The notes under the pieces: generated by a model
The model's database searches: none
What the model was told of the DNA's origin: nothing
Seen by the model: the letters and a program-made list of their open reading frames with translations, nothing else
Program-made: the position numbers and the translations under genes
NCBI RefSeq assembly: GCF_002906155.1
Contig: NZ_MUJK01000003.1
Location: forward strand, 434,001 to 498,000
Source: Pseudomonas laurylsulfativorans
Lineage (GTDB): Bacteria; Pseudomonadota; Gammaproteobacteria; Pseudomonadales; Pseudomonadaceae
DNA length: 64,000 nt
Reading direction: 5' to 3'
Shown: in pieces, positions 17,183 to 26,834 of the stretch
Position numbering within the stretch: the stretch's first letter is position 1
Layout of the letters: each line of letters starts with the position of its first letter

Positions 17183-18220
17183 ATGTTTCGGGGAGTTGGG
17201 GAATTGTTGATCAGGTGGCAGGGGGTGGCATTGTTGCTGCTCGGCGCACTATCAGGCTGCGGCAACGGCAACACTCTGGAAAGCTTCGGCGGTCCGACCA
17301 TGGGCAGCACTTATTCGATCAAGTATGTACGCCATGCCGGCCTTGCGGCGCCGGACGAAGTCCGCGTTCAGGTCGAGCAGATCCTCGCTGACATTGACCG
17401 GCAAATGTCGACCTACCACAGCGACTCGGACATCGAGCGCTTCAATGCATTGCCGGCCAACCGCTGTCAGGCAATGCCGGCGTCGATCCTCGAACTGGTC
17501 CGCGTGGGTGAACAACTGTCAGTGCAAAGTGACGGTTCCTACGATCTGACGGTGGAGCCGTTGCTCAATCTCTGGGGGTTCGGTCCGCAGGCCCGGGAAG
17601 AGAAAGTCCCGAGCGCCGAAGCCCTCGCCGAAGTCCGCCAGCGCGTCGGTCACCAGCACTTGCGCATCGATGGCGACCAGTTGTGCAAGGACGCCGCCGT
17701 TGAGGTCGACTTCAACAGCATCGCCGCTGGTTATGCGGTGGACACGATCGCTTCAAAACTCGAGGCGATGGGCATCCACGACTACCTCGCCGAAGCCACG
17801 GGTGAACTCAAGGCGTCCGGCAGGAAGGCTGACGGTTCGCCATGGCGCATCGCCCTGGAAGAGCCGCGGGATGATCGACAGGTGGCCGAGCGCGTCATTG
17901 TTGTCGACGGCTATGGCCTGTCCACCTCCGGCGACTATCGTAATTATTTCGAGCAGGGCGGACAGCGTTTTTCCCATACGTTCGATGCGCGCAGCGGCGC
18001 ACCGGTCTCACACAACCTGGCGTCCGTCACGGTGATTCATCCTTCAGCGTTAATGGCCGATGGCCTATCGACGCTGTTGCTGATTCTCGGCCCGGAGCGC
18101 GGTTGGGACTACGCAGAAAAACACGATATCGGCGCATTTTTTGTGATTCGTGCCGATACAGGTTTCGTCACACGCAGCAGTCACGCTTTTGAACGCCTCA
18201 GTGGCAAAAAAACCGAGTGA
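17183..18220 (+). CDS. apbE: FAD:protein FMN transferase ApbE (lipoprotein)
   Basis: A 345-residue periplasmic flavin transferase that attaches FMN to threonines of membrane redox proteins. An N-terminal signal with lipobox LSGC (C26) predicts membrane anchoring. Family segments are GGPTMGSTYSIKY, STYHSDSDIERFN, the repeat around VDFNSIAAGYAVD and the C-terminal HTFDARSGAPV. In PAO1, apbE lies beside nqrA-F, whose NqrB and NqrC are its substrates; here no nqr genes adjoin it. Alternative targets such as Rnf subunits or NosR would have to be encoded elsewhere. Upstream TGTTTCGG lacks a good ribosome site, so the start is uncertain by a few codons. Confidence 0.92.
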   Translation: MFRGVGELLIRWQGVALLLLGALSGCGNGNTLESFGGPTMGSTYSIKYVRHAGLAAPDEVRVQVEQILADIDRQMSTYHSDSDIERFNALPANRCQAMPASILELVRVGEQLSVQSDGSYDLTVEPLLNLWGFGPQAREEKVPSAEALAEVRQRVGHQHLRIDGDQLCKDAAVEVDFNSIAAGYAVDTIASKLEAMGIHDYLAEATGELKASGRKADGSPWRIALEEPRDDRQVAERVIVVDGYGLSTSGDYRNYFEQGGQRFSHTFDARSGAPVSHNLASVTVIHPSALMADGLSTLLLILGPERGWDYAEKHDIGAFFVIRADTGFVTRSSHAFERLSGKKTE

Positions 18221-18427
18221 TTGTGGCGATTTGAGCATTGAAAACTGGCGTTGTAGTGCAGGCAAAAGTAGCCTACGACGCGACCAAGGGTTAATGTGCG
18301 CGGCGTTGACGCTTCTATAGACTGTGTCCGGGTTCTGCACTGGCCCCAAATTGTTCCTTCATGCCACTCATTGGCGTGATTTAGCCGCAGGTGCCGAGGG
18401 TGCCGCGGCCTGTTCTGAGGAGTACGC

Positions 18428-19822
18428 ATGGCTGTCTACAACTACGACGTGGTGGTGTTGGGTTCCGGCCCGGCGGGGGAAGGCGCGGCAATGAACGCCG
18501 CCAAGGCAGGGCGCAAGGTCGCGATGGTCGATAGCCGTCGCCAGGTCGGCGGCAACTGCACTCACTTGGGCACCATCCCGTCCAAGGCACTGCGTCACTC
18601 GGTGCGGCAGATCATGCAGTTCAACACCAACCCGATGTTCCGGGCCATTGGTGAACCGCGCTGGTTCTCGTTCCCGGACGTGTTGAAAAGCGCCGAGAAA
18701 GTCATCTCCAAGCAAGTTGCATCGCGTACCGGCTACTACGCCCGTAACCGCGTTGATGTGTTCTTCGGCACCGGCAGTTTCGCCGACGAGCAAACCATCG
18801 AAGTGGTCTGCGCCAACGGCGTGGTCGAAAAACTGGTGGCCAAGCACATCATCATTGCCACCGGTTCGCGTCCTTATCGTCCGGCGGACATCGATTTCCA
18901 CCACCCGCGTATCTACGATAGCGACACCATCCTCAGCCTCGGCCACACCCCGCGTAAACTCATCGTTTATGGCGCCGGCGTGATCGGTTGCGAATACGCC
19001 TCGATCTTCAGCGGCCTGGGTGTATTGGTTGAGCTGGTGGACAATCGTGGCCAGTTGCTGAGTTTCCTCGACTCGGAAATTTCCCAGGCCCTGAGTTATC
19101 ACTTCAGCAACAACAACATCACGGTTCGCCATAACGAAGACTACGACCGCGTCGAGGGCGTGGACAACGGTGTGATCCTGCACCTCAAGTCCGGCAAGAA
19201 GATCAAGGCTGACGCCTTGCTCTGGTGCAACGGTCGTACCGGTAACACCGATCAGTTGGGTCTGGAAAACATCGGCGTGAAGGTCAACAGCCGTGGCCAG
19301 ATCGAAGTCGACGAGGCGTACCGCACCTGCGTGCCGAACATCTACGGTGCCGGTGACGTGATTGGCTGGCCAAGCCTGGCCAGTGCCGCCCACGACCAGG
19401 GTCGCTCAGCTGCTGGCAGCATCGTCGATAACGGCAGCTGGCGCTTTGTGAATGACGTGCCGACCGGCATCTACACCATTCCGGAGATCAGCTCGATCGG
19501 CAAGAACGAGCAGGAACTGACCCAGGCCAAGGTGCCGTACGAAGTGGGCAAGGCATTCTTCAAGAGCATGGCGCGTGCGCAGATCGCCGGCGAGCCGCAA
19601 GGCATGCTGAAGATCCTGTTCCACCGTGAAACCCTGGAAGTGCTGGGCGTTCACTGCTTCGGTTATCAGGCGTCGGAGATCGTGCACATCGGTCAGGCGA
19701 TCATGAACCAGCCAGGCGAGCTCAATACCCTGAAGTACTTCGTCAACACCACGTTCAACTACCCGACCATGGCCGAAGCCTATCGGGTAGCGGCATACGA
19801 CGGCCTCAACCGGCTTTTTTGA
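18428..19822 (+). CDS. sthA: Soluble pyridine nucleotide transhydrogenase
   Basis: A 464-residue FAD flavoprotein that transfers hydride between NADPH and NAD, mainly to drain excess NADPH. The FAD-binding GSGPAGEG is at residues 11-18. The segment [17 protein letters not shown] has only one cysteine, whereas dithiol relatives such as lipoamide dehydrogenase have CxxxxC; this is diagnostic of Sth. A second Rossmann motif ([14 protein letters not shown]) binds the pyridine nucleotide. GAGGAG lies 8 bases before the ATG. The order apbE-sthA-GDPD is as in PAO1. Confidence 0.97.
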   Translation: MAVYNYDVVVLGSGPAGEGAAMNAAKAGRKVAMVDSRRQVGGNCTHLGTIPSKALRHSVRQIMQFNTNPMFRAIGEPRWFSFPDVLKSAEKVISKQVASRTGYYARNRVDVFFGTGSFADEQTIEVVCANGVVEKLVAKHIIIATGSRPYRPADIDFHHPRIYDSDTILSLGHTPRKLIVYGAGVIGCEYASIFSGLGVLVELVDNRGQLLSFLDSEISQALSYHFSNNNITVRHNEDYDRVEGVDNGVILHLKSGKKIKADALLWCNGRTGNTDQLGLENIGVKVNSRGQIEVDEAYRTCVPNIYGAGDVIGWPSLASAAHDQGRSAAGSIVDNGSWRFVNDVPTGIYTIPEISSIGKNEQELTQAKVPYEVGKAFFKSMARAQIAGEPQGMLKILFHRETLEVLGVHCFGYQASEIVHIGQAIMNQPGELNTLKYFVNTTFNYPTMAEAYRVAAYDGLNRLF

Positions 19823-19826
19823 GCGG

Positions 19827-19856
19827 CTCCGGCCGGTGGCCTGAGCCGGCCGGGGA
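19827..19856. terminator. GC-rich hairpin between convergent sthA and GDPD genes
   Basis: CTCCGGCCGG (19827-19836) pairs with CCGGCCGGGGAG (19845-19856) with one unpaired base. There is no T-tract, so it may act as a barrier or mRNA end stabiliser rather than a classical terminator. Confidence 0.4.
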
Positions 19857-19864
19857 GACCGATT

Positions 19865-20587
19865 TCAGCAATTCTCGAGCGTGGCAGTGGCCAAACCGGG
19901 AAAGTCTGTAATCAGGCTGTCAACGCCGAAGTCGGCGAGTCTGCGCATCAGCGCAGGCTCGTTGACGGTCCACACCGACACATGCAGCCCCTGACGCTGC
20001 GCCTTTTGCAGGCGTTCCGGCGTGCACAGGGTCCAGTTCAGCGCAAGAATCTCACAGCCATAGCTGGCCGCGACCTTCAGCGGGTCGAGCCAGGCGTATT
20101 CGGCTACCAACCCGCGGGATATGTCCGGCACCAGCTCCAGCGCCGCCTTGAGCACTTCACGGGAACTCGAGGTGATCGTCACCTTGTCCATCAGGCCGTG
20201 ACGCTGCGCCATCTCGCGAATCGCCAGCACGGTGGTCGCGGCACGCATCCGTGATGCGCTTTTGACTTCCAGCTGCCAGTGGTCGAAGTCGCACTTCTCG
20301 AACAGTTCTTCCAGCGTCGGAATCGGGCATGGCTTGATCCAGCCCGGGCCTCCCTTGCGTGCGTCATACGTCACAAGCTCGGCCGCCGTGTGTTCGACGA
20401 CTTTTCCGCGACGGTCGGTGGTGCGCTTGAGGGTCGGGTCGTGGATGACCATCAGCTCGCCGTCCCTGGACAGGTGCAGGTCCAGTTCGCAACGGCGCAC
20501 GCCGTGCTTGAGACATTCCTGAAAGCTGGTCAGGGTGTTTTCCGGTGCTTCGCCCTTGGCGCCGCGATGGCCGTAGATGAGGGTCAC
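19865..20587 (-). CDS. Glycerophosphodiester phosphodiesterase
   Basis: A 240-residue TIM-barrel GDPD enzyme that hydrolyses glycerophosphodiesters to glycerol-3-phosphate and an alcohol. Hallmarks are the N-terminal HRG (YGHRGAKGEAPENTL), ELDLHLSRDGE and the catalytic HDPTL near residue 50, plus a second acidic cluster (HWQLEVK). No signal peptide is seen, so it resembles cytoplasmic UgpQ more than periplasmic GlpQ. It lies 14 bases downstream of the PilZ gene on the same strand and is probably co-transcribed. Confidence 0.93.
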   Translation of the reverse strand: MTLIYGHRGAKGEAPENTLTSFQECLKHGVRRCELDLHLSRDGELMVIHDPTLKRTTDRRGKVVEHTAAELVTYDARKGGPGWIKPCPIPTLEELFEKCDFDHWQLEVKSASRMRAATTVLAIREMAQRHGLMDKVTITSSSREVLKAALELVPDISRGLVAEYAWLDPLKVAASYGCEILALNWTLCTPERLQKAQRQGLHVSVWTVNEPALMRRLADFGVDSLITDFPGLATATLENC

Positions 20588-20601
20588 GGTTCTTCCTTAA
20601 A

Positions 20602-21183
20602 TTAATTGCCTGGTTCGAGTTGTTCGCGGGCCAGACGTCGTTCCTGGGCCTGCTTTTGCAAAATGTGGCGGGCCAGCAATTGGCGCTGGGCATCGGTCAG
20701 GTGTTCGAACTCGGTGCCAACGTCATAGCCTTCGCCCTTGCGGTCGCAATGGGTGGCGCGGGCGCGCAGCAGCAGGCCCAGGGCTTGCGGCATCAGCACC
20801 AGCTTGACCGACAGGCGTGCGCCGATGGCGATGGGCGAGGGATGCTGAAAGTCGATGCCGCCTTCGGAGATGATCACCGGCTGCGGTTCGCCGATCTGCC
20901 CGAGCACGGTGATGGCGATCACCTGGCTCAGCAAGTCGATGCGTTTGTTCTGGGATTTGAGGAACGCCGCGATGTTCCGGTCGCGTTCGCTGATCTGGCG
21001 CAACAGGTGTTGCGACTCGAATTCACTCAGGTGCAGTTCGCTGAGCAAGTTGAAGAGTGGAGAAGCATCCTGCAACACTTCCTGGCCTGTGGCTTCGGTA
21101 GCGGACAGGGGCCGAATTTCCAGTGCGATCGTATCCTCGATACGGTAGTATTCGCGGCGATCTTCTTCATCTAATGTCGACAT
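20602..21183 (-). CDS. PilZ-domain protein with altered motif
   Basis: A 193-residue cytoplasmic protein. The arginine motif of PilZ proteins is present near the N-terminus (RREYYRIED), followed by a helical region (about 40-95) and a beta-rich C-terminal part (VIISEGGIDFQHPSPIAIG). The usual D/N-x-S-x-x-G has I where the acidic or amide residue belongs, so c-di-GMP binding cannot be assumed. Start ATG at 21183. It is divergent from lolC (94 bp between) and upstream of the phosphodiesterase gene, as in PAO1. Confidence 0.8.
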   Translation of the reverse strand: MSTLDEEDRREYYRIEDTIALEIRPLSATEATGQEVLQDASPLFNLLSELHLSEFESQHLLRQISERDRNIAAFLKSQNKRIDLLSQVIAITVLGQIGEPQPVIISEGGIDFQHPSPIAIGARLSVKLVLMPQALGLLLRARATHCDRKGEGYDVGTEFEHLTDAQRQLLARHILQKQAQERRLAREQLEPGN

Positions 21184-21277
21184 GGCGAACCCATGGTAGC
21201 GGCGGTGGTCTGAGTGTAAAGCTGGTTATCGACCCCCGCCACAAGGACGTTCCTTTTCCCTCCGAACAAGCCCCGAC

Positions 21278-22528
21278 ATGTTCAGACCTCTCTTCGTATT
21301 TATCGGCACGCGTTACACCCGTGCAAAGCGTCGCAATCATTTTGTGTCATTCATTTCCCTGACTTCGATGATCGGGCTCGCCCTTGGCGTGGTCGTGATG
21401 ATCGTGGTGCTGTCGGTGATGAACGGCTTCGATCATGAGATGCGCACCCGCGTGCTGGGCATGGTGCCCCACGCGACCATCGAGTCCGGCGAGCCGATCA
21501 GCGATTGGCAAAGCCTGGCTGCCAAGGTCAAGCAGAACCCGCAGGTGACGGCCGTGGCGCCGTTTACGCAAATGCAGGGGCTGCTGACCAATAACGGCAA
21601 GGTCTCGAAAGTCCTGCTCAATGCCATCGACCCGGCGCAAGAGCGCCAGGTGTCGATCATCGATCACTTCATGACCCAGGGAAAACTCGACGACCTGGTG
21701 CCGGGTGAGTTCGGCATCGTCATCGGCGACAAGGCCGCGGCCAAGCTCGGTGCCGCGATCGGCGACAAGCTGACCTTCGTCGCGCCGGAAGTCACTGTGA
21801 CCCCGGCCGGGATGTTCCCGCGCATGAAGCGCTTTACCGTGGTTGGCATCTTCCATGTTGGCGCCGGTGAGCTCGATGGCTACCTGGGCGTCACCAACCT
21901 GCAGGATCTGGCCCGGTTGCACCGCTGGAAACCGGATCAGGTGCAGGGCCTGCGCCTGAAGTTCGACGACCTGTTCCAGGCACCACGCACTGCGTGGAGC
22001 ATCGCCCGTGATCTCGGTGAAGACCGCTTCTACGCCCGCGACTGGACCCGCACCCATGGCAACCTGTACCAGGCAATCCGCATGGAAAAAGCCATGATCG
22101 GCCTGTTGCTGTTGCTGATCGTTGCCGTCGCGGCATTCAACATCATTTCAACACTGGTGATGGTGGTGAACGACAAGAAGGGCGATATCGCGATCCTGCG
22201 CACGCTGGGCGCCACGCCGGGCACGATCATGCGTACGTTCATGGTGCAAGGCACCGTCATTGGCGTAGTCGGTACCGCGATCGGTGCCGTGGTCGGGATC
22301 TTCGCCGCGCTGAACGTCAGCGCCGCGATCTCGGCCCTCGAAGGCCTGATCGGGCACAAGTTTCTCAACGCCGATGTGTACTTCATCGATTACCTGCCGT
22401 CGCAGGTGCAGAGCCAGGACGTGGTGATGGTCTGCTCCGCGGCGTTGGTCCTGAGTTTCCTCGCCACCCTGTATCCAGCCTGGCGTGCCGCGCGCACCCA
22501 GCCTGCGGAGGCGCTACGTTATGAGTGA
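21278..22528 (+). CDS. lolC: Lipoprotein-releasing ABC permease LolC
   Basis: A 416-residue inner-membrane subunit of LolCDE, which extracts outer-membrane lipoproteins and hands them to LolA. It has one N-terminal membrane segment ([21 protein letters not shown], about 29-49), a large periplasmic domain with the conserved GMVPHATIE, and three C-terminal segments of the FtsX-like permease. Its start closely resembles that of LolE ([13 protein letters not shown]), reflecting an old duplication. The stop overlaps the lolD start by 8 bases. Confidence 0.95.
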   Translation: MFRPLFVFIGTRYTRAKRRNHFVSFISLTSMIGLALGVVVMIVVLSVMNGFDHEMRTRVLGMVPHATIESGEPISDWQSLAAKVKQNPQVTAVAPFTQMQGLLTNNGKVSKVLLNAIDPAQERQVSIIDHFMTQGKLDDLVPGEFGIVIGDKAAAKLGAAIGDKLTFVAPEVTVTPAGMFPRMKRFTVVGIFHVGAGELDGYLGVTNLQDLARLHRWKPDQVQGLRLKFDDLFQAPRTAWSIARDLGEDRFYARDWTRTHGNLYQAIRMEKAMIGLLLLLIVAVAAFNIISTLVMVVNDKKGDIAILRTLGATPGTIMRTFMVQGTVIGVVGTAIGAVVGIFAALNVSAAISALEGLIGHKFLNADVYFIDYLPSQVQSQDVVMVCSAALVLSFLATLYPAWRAARTQPAEALRYE

Positions 22529-23219
22529 GTCGGGCATGAGTGATAAAGCAATCTTGAGCTGCCGCAGCCTGGGCAAGTCCTACGAGGAAGGCCCGGAGTC
22601 GGTGGAAGTGTTGGCCGGCCTGCAACTGGAGTTGCACCCGGGAGAGCGAGTGGCGATTGTCGGCAAGTCGGGTTCGGGTAAAAGTACTTTGCTCAACTTG
22701 TTGGGTGGCCTCGATACGCCGACCAAGGGCAGCGTCTGGCTCGACGGCGAAGAACTGTCGGCGTTGAGCGAGAAGAAGCGCGGCCTGCTGCGCAATCGCG
22801 CCCTCGGCTTCGTGTATCAGTTTCACCACCTGCTGCCGGAATTCACCGCCCTGGAAAACGTCTGCATGCCGCTGCTGATCGGCAAGACCGCGATCCCGGA
22901 AGCACGCCAGCGTGCCACGGCGTTGCTGGAGCGGGTAGGGCTGGGCCATCGCCTGGAGCACAAGCCGGCCGAATTGTCCGGTGGTGAGCGTCAGCGCGTG
23001 GCCATCGCCCGCGCCCTGGTCAACAATCCAGGCCTGGTGATGCTCGACGAACCGACCGGCAACCTCGATTCCCACACTGCCCAGGGCATTCAGGACTTGA
23101 TGCTGGAACTCAGCACCTCGATGCGCACGGCGTTCCTGGTGGTGACCCACGACATGAACCTGGCCCGCCAGATGGATCGCGTCCTGCACTTGCAGGAAGG
23201 TTGCCTCACGGCCATCTGA
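22521..23219 (+). CDS. lolD: Lipoprotein-releasing ATPase LolD
   Basis: A 232-residue ABC ATPase powering LolCDE. Walker A is GKSGSGKST (about 48-56), the Q-loop is in [16 protein letters not shown], the signature is [15 protein letters not shown] and Walker B is [13 protein letters not shown]. The ATG at 22521 overlaps the end of lolC and follows GGAGG; a second ATG at 22536 is possible. A hairpin with a T-rich tail lies downstream, before lolE. Confidence 0.95.
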   Translation: MSESGMSDKAILSCRSLGKSYEEGPESVEVLAGLQLELHPGERVAIVGKSGSGKSTLLNLLGGLDTPTKGSVWLDGEELSALSEKKRGLLRNRALGFVYQFHHLLPEFTALENVCMPLLIGKTAIPEARQRATALLERVGLGHRLEHKPAELSGGERQRVAIARALVNNPGLVMLDEPTGNLDSHTAQGIQDLMLELSTSMRTAFLVVTHDMNLARQMDRVLHLQEGCLTAI

Positions 23220-23229
23220 CTGGCTGAAA

Positions 23230-23259
23230 CCCGATGCCTGAAAAGGCGTCGGGTCTTTT
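23230..23259 (+). terminator. Possible intra-operon terminator between lolD and lolE
   Basis: Stem CCCGATGCC (23230-23238) with GGCGTCGGG (23245-23253), one G:T pair, loop tgaaaa, then tCTTTTAttttt. It looks like a weak intrinsic terminator or attenuator. Confidence 0.55.
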
Positions 23260-23282
23260 ATTTTTATACGGTGCCCCAGCGA

Positions 23283-24527
23283 ATGTTCAGACCGTTATCG
23301 ATCTTTATCGGCACGCGCTATACCCGCGCCAAGCGCCGCAATCGCTTTGTCTCCTTCATCTCGATGACCTCGATGATCGGCCTCGCCCTGGGCGTGCTGG
23401 CGATGATCGTGGTGCTGTCGGTGATGAACGGCTTCCAGCGTGAAATGAGCTCGCGCATCCTCGGCATGGTGCCCCACGCCACCATCGTCGGCGTCAACCC
23501 GATTGACGACTGGAAGCCCGTGGCAGCCGCCGCGATGAAAAACCCGGAAGTGACGGCGGCGGTGCCGTTCACCGAGATGGAAGGCATGCTGTCCTACAAG
23601 GGTACGATGCAGCCTATCCAGGTCAGCGGTGTCGATCCGGCGCTGGAAGGCCAGGTGTCGATCGTCGCCAAGCACATCGTCCAGGGCAGTCTCGAAGCCT
23701 TGAAACCTGGCGAATTCGGCGTGGTGATCGGCGAGATCACGGCGCGCCGCTTCCGCTTGAACGTCGGCGACAAGATCACCCTGATCGTGCCGGAAATCAG
23801 CAATGCGCCGGGCGGCATTACCCCGCGCATGCAACGGCTGAATGTGGTCGGGGTGTTCAAGGTCGGCGCCGAGCTGGATGGCTCGATGGCGCTGATCCAC
23901 ATGGCCGATGCCGCGCAGATGCAGCACTGGGAGCAGAATCAGGTGCAGAGCGTGCGCCTGGCGGTGAAGGATCTGTACGCCGCGCCGCAAGTGTCGAGCG
24001 ACATCGCCACGGGGCTGGGCGCCGCCTACAAGGCTGATGACTGGACCCACACCCAGGGCAGCCTGTTCAGCGCCATGAAGATGGAAAAAACCATGATTGG
24101 CCTGCTATTGCTGATGATCGTCGCGGTGGCGGCGTTCAACATCATCGCGACCCTGATCATGGTGGTGAACGACAAGGGCGCGGACATCGCGATCCTGCGT
24201 ACCATCGGCGCCACGCCACGGCAGATCATGGCGATCTTCGTGGTGCAGGGCACGGTGATCGGCATCGTCGGCACCTTGATTGGCGGTGTGTTGGGCGTGA
24301 TTGCCGCGCTGAACGTCAGCCAGATCGTAGGCTGGATCGAGCGAGTCAGCGGGCAGCATATCTTCAGTTCCGATGTGTATTTCGTCAGCAACCTGCCGTC
24401 CGAACTGCAAGGCGGGGACGTGGCGTTGATCTGCACGGCGGGATTTGTCTTGAGCTTCCTGGCTACCGTTTACCCGGCATGGCGGGCGGCGAAGATCGAG
24501 CCGGCTCATGCACTGAGATATTCGTAA
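23283..24527 (+). CDS. lolE: Lipoprotein-releasing ABC permease LolE
   Basis: A 414-residue partner permease of LolC. It has one N-terminal and three C-terminal membrane segments, a periplasmic core ([36 protein letters not shown]) and the coupling region near AILRTIGATPRQIM. The ATG at 23283 gives MFRPLSIFIGTRY, aligned with the start of LolC; a GTG 12 bases upstream is less likely. It lies 63 bases after lolD, beyond a hairpin, so it may also have its own promoter in the AT-rich stretch 23256-23268. Confidence 0.93.
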   Translation: MFRPLSIFIGTRYTRAKRRNRFVSFISMTSMIGLALGVLAMIVVLSVMNGFQREMSSRILGMVPHATIVGVNPIDDWKPVAAAAMKNPEVTAAVPFTEMEGMLSYKGTMQPIQVSGVDPALEGQVSIVAKHIVQGSLEALKPGEFGVVIGEITARRFRLNVGDKITLIVPEISNAPGGITPRMQRLNVVGVFKVGAELDGSMALIHMADAAQMQHWEQNQVQSVRLAVKDLYAAPQVSSDIATGLGAAYKADDWTHTQGSLFSAMKMEKTMIGLLLLMIVAVAAFNIIATLIMVVNDKGADIAILRTIGATPRQIMAIFVVQGTVIGIVGTLIGGVLGVIAALNVSQIVGWIERVSGQHIFSSDVYFVSNLPSELQGGDVALICTAGFVLSFLATVYPAWRAAKIEPAHALRYS

Positions 24528-24543
24528 CCCGTAACACCGCCAT

Positions 24544-24629
24544 CGCGAGCAAGCTCGCACACAGGGATCTGCGTCGTACACAGATTATGTGAACGCCACA
24601 AAACCCTGTGGGAGCGAGCTTGCTCGCGA
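24544..24629. repeat. REPIN, tail-to-tail orientation
   Basis: CGCGAGCAAGCTCGCACACAG (from 24544) and GTGGGAGCGAGCTTGCTCGCG (to 24629) flank a short spacer. This is the intact version of the REPIN layout that the IS110 element interrupted at 7162-8413. Confidence 0.8.
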
Positions 24630-24649
24630 GGGGGCCCGAACTACTGGCC

Positions 24650-25999
24650 TCAATCTCTTTTTGGTAACTCAATCACAAATCTGGTCCACCCCTTCTCCGA
24701 TTCACAACGAATCTGCCCGCCATGGGCACGGATGATCGACTGGGTGATCGCCAGTCCCAATCCGGCATGTTCACTGCTGCCTTCACGGCGCGCTGGATCG
24801 GCCCGGTAAAACCGGTCAAACAGGCGCGGCAATAGATCTTCTGAAATCTGTTGGCCCGTGTTTTCAACGGTCAGGCGCAACTGTTTTGGCTGATCGACGA
24901 TTCGCACCCGAACCTCGCCCTCGGTCGGGGTGAAGCGCAGCGCGTTGTCCAGCAGGTTCGACAACGCCCGCCGCAACATGCTGCGATCACCCTCTATGCG
25001 ACCCGGGCCTTCACGGGTGAGCGTGACCCGGGCGTCTTCCGCCAATGGTGCAAAAAACTCCAGAAGCAGATCCGTTTCCTGTCCCAGTTCCAATGGCTCG
25101 CGTTTGGGGATCAGCAGTCCATGGTCAGCCTTGGCCAGATAGAGCATGTCATTGACCAGTTGCGCCATCCATTGCAGCTCCTCGAGATTGCTGTGCAATG
25201 CTTCGCGATAGTCCTCGATCGGGCGGGGGCGGGTGAGGGTGACCTGCGTGTGGGTTAGCAGGTTCGACAGTGGCGTACGCAGTTCATGGGCAATATCGGC
25301 GGAGAACGCGGACAGACGCTGAAACGAGTCGTCGAGGCGTCCGAGCATGGCGTTGAAGTTGTGGGCCATTTCCGCCAGTTCCGGCGGCATGTTTTCTTCA
25401 GGCAGCCGCGAGTTCAGCGATTGCGCGGAAACACCGCTGGCCACCGCGCTGATGCGCCGCAACGGGCGCAAGCCGCTGCGTGCCGCCCAGGCGCCCAGCA
25501 GCGCGGTGGCCAGGGCTGACAGGCCGACGGTCAGCCAGATCAAATGCTGCATGCGTTGCAGAAAGTGCTGGTGGTGGGTGATGTCCAGCAACAGGGTCAG
25601 TTGTGGCGAATCGGGTTTGTTCGCAAAAAGCGGCGCATTCAGTACGCGGTAATCCGTGCCTTCATGGCTCACCGTCGACAATCCGGGCCGGCGCGGCAAT
25701 GCCTGCGGAATGTTGGTCGAGCTGTCATACCAGCGCTGGCCGTCGCTGCCGGTGATTCGCAGGGAAAGGTCAGCCTGCCGGCTCAGTTCCTCCGCCAGCT
25801 TCGCCTCGCTGTCACTCGACTGATAGTCGTGCAGGGCCCGACGCAAGCCAATCAACTTGCCGTCCAGCAGTTGCTGGTCGAGCTCAATGAAGTGCGCCTC
25901 GCTGGCGCGGCTGAACAGCACTCCGGCGAACAACGACACCACGGCGGTGCAGGCGGCAAACAACAGCGCCAGGCGGTTGCTTAAGGACAGTCGGCGCAT
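24650..25999 (-). CDS. cinS: Heavy-metal sensor histidine kinase CinS
   Basis: A 449-residue membrane histidine kinase of the CusS/CopS type. It has a TM segment at about 10-28, a periplasmic sensor to about 150, TM2 at about 155-175, HAMP, H-box (SADIAHELRTPLSNL, H about 237), N-box (NLLDNALRFTP) and G-boxes ending GLGLAITQSIIRAHGG. It is expected to sense periplasmic copper and phosphorylate CinR. Its ATG overlaps the cinR stop by one base (TGATG), so translation is coupled. The name follows the P. putida cinRS-cinAQ locus, which has the same gene content. Confidence 0.88.
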   Translation of the reverse strand: MRRLSLSNRLALLFAACTAVVSLFAGVLFSRASEAHFIELDQQLLDGKLIGLRRALHDYQSSDSEAKLAEELSRQADLSLRITGSDGQRWYDSSTNIPQALPRRPGLSTVSHEGTDYRVLNAPLFANKPDSPQLTLLLDITHHQHFLQRMQHLIWLTVGLSALATALLGAWAARSGLRPLRRISAVASGVSAQSLNSRLPEENMPPELAEMAHNFNAMLGRLDDSFQRLSAFSADIAHELRTPLSNLLTHTQVTLTRPRPIEDYREALHSNLEELQWMAQLVNDMLYLAKADHGLLIPKREPLELGQETDLLLEFFAPLAEDARVTLTREGPGRIEGDRSMLRRALSNLLDNALRFTPTEGEVRVRIVDQPKQLRLTVENTGQQISEDLLPRLFDRFYRADPARREGSSEHAGLGLAITQSIIRAHGGQIRCESEKGWTRFVIELPKRD

Positions 26000-26679
26000 C
26001 AGGCGGGGCGCTCTTCAAGGACGTAACCCATGCCGCGCACGGTGTGAATCAGTTTGTTGGGGAATTCATCGTCGATCTTCAGGCGCAGGCGACGGATCGC
26101 CACTTCGATGACATTGGTGTCACTGTCGAAATTCATGTCCCAGACCTGGGACGCAATCAGCGACTTGGGCAGGACTTCGCCCTGGCGGCGCAGGAGCATT
26201 TCCAGCAGGGCGAATTCCTTGGCGGTCAGGTCGATACGCTGGCCGCTGCGTTCGACCCGGCGACGGATCAGGTCCAGGCGCAAATCGGCCAGTTGCAGGC
26301 TTGTCTCCTGAGGCGTGGCGCTGCCGCGACGCAACAGACTGCGGACCCGGGCCAGCAGTTCGGAGAAGGCAAATGGCTTGACCAGATAATCGTCGGCGCC
26401 CAGTTCGAGGCCGTGAACCCTGTCCTCCACGGCGTCGCGGGCGGTCAGGAACAGTACCGGCGTGTCCAGGCCGGCGCTGCGCACCGCTTGCAGAATCTGC
26501 CAGCCATCACGACCTGGCAGCATCACATCAAGAATCAGCAGGGCATACTCACCGCTGAGGGCCAATTGCTGACCGGTGTTGCCGTCGGCCACCAGTTCCG
26601 TGTTGAACCCGGCCTCGGCCAGGCCCTGGCGCAGGTAATGGCCGGTTTTCGGTTGGTCTTCGACGATCAGCAGTTTCAT
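25999..26679 (-). CDS. cinR: Copper-responsive OmpR-type regulator CinR
   Basis: A 226-residue response regulator. The receiver domain has the phosphoacceptor D51 ([13 protein letters not shown]) and the conserved lysine in [10 protein letters not shown]; the winged-helix DNA-binding domain ends [16 protein letters not shown]. Metal-responsive OmpR regulators of this type bind boxes near the promoters of copper genes. It is divergent from cinA, with 155 bases between, where a perfect inverted repeat lies. A similar motif in front of copA suggests it controls both operons. Confidence 0.9.
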   Translation of the reverse strand: MKLLIVEDQPKTGHYLRQGLAEAGFNTELVADGNTGQQLALSGEYALLILDVMLPGRDGWQILQAVRSAGLDTPVLFLTARDAVEDRVHGLELGADDYLVKPFAFSELLARVRSLLRRGSATPQETSLQLADLRLDLIRRRVERSGQRIDLTAKEFALLEMLLRRQGEVLPKSLIASQVWDMNFDSDTNVIEVAIRRLRLKIDDEFPNKLIHTVRGMGYVLEERPA

Positions 26680-26738
26680 GGGCGACTCTTGGCAAATGGT
26701 ACGAACGCTTTATACCGTGGGCAGCGTTCATAGAGGTC

Positions 26739-26771
26739 AACCTGACGAAGTTGTAATCTGGCTGTCAGGTT
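26739..26771. promoter_or_regulatory. Inverted repeat and cop-box-like site in the cinR-cinA region
   Basis: Perfect inverted repeat AACCTGAC (26739-26746) / GTCAGGTT (26764-26771). Inside it, CTGACGAAGTTGTAAT (26742-26757) matches the copA upstream motif CTGTCAAAACTGTAAT at 12 of 16 positions. The motif ends 77 bases before the cinA ATG. It is the best candidate CinR operator. Confidence 0.7.
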
Positions 26772-26834
26772 ATGGGCAGTGGCAGCAGTTTAGAGTTTTG
26801 CGCATGCTGAGCCTTATCTTGTTGGAGTACGACG

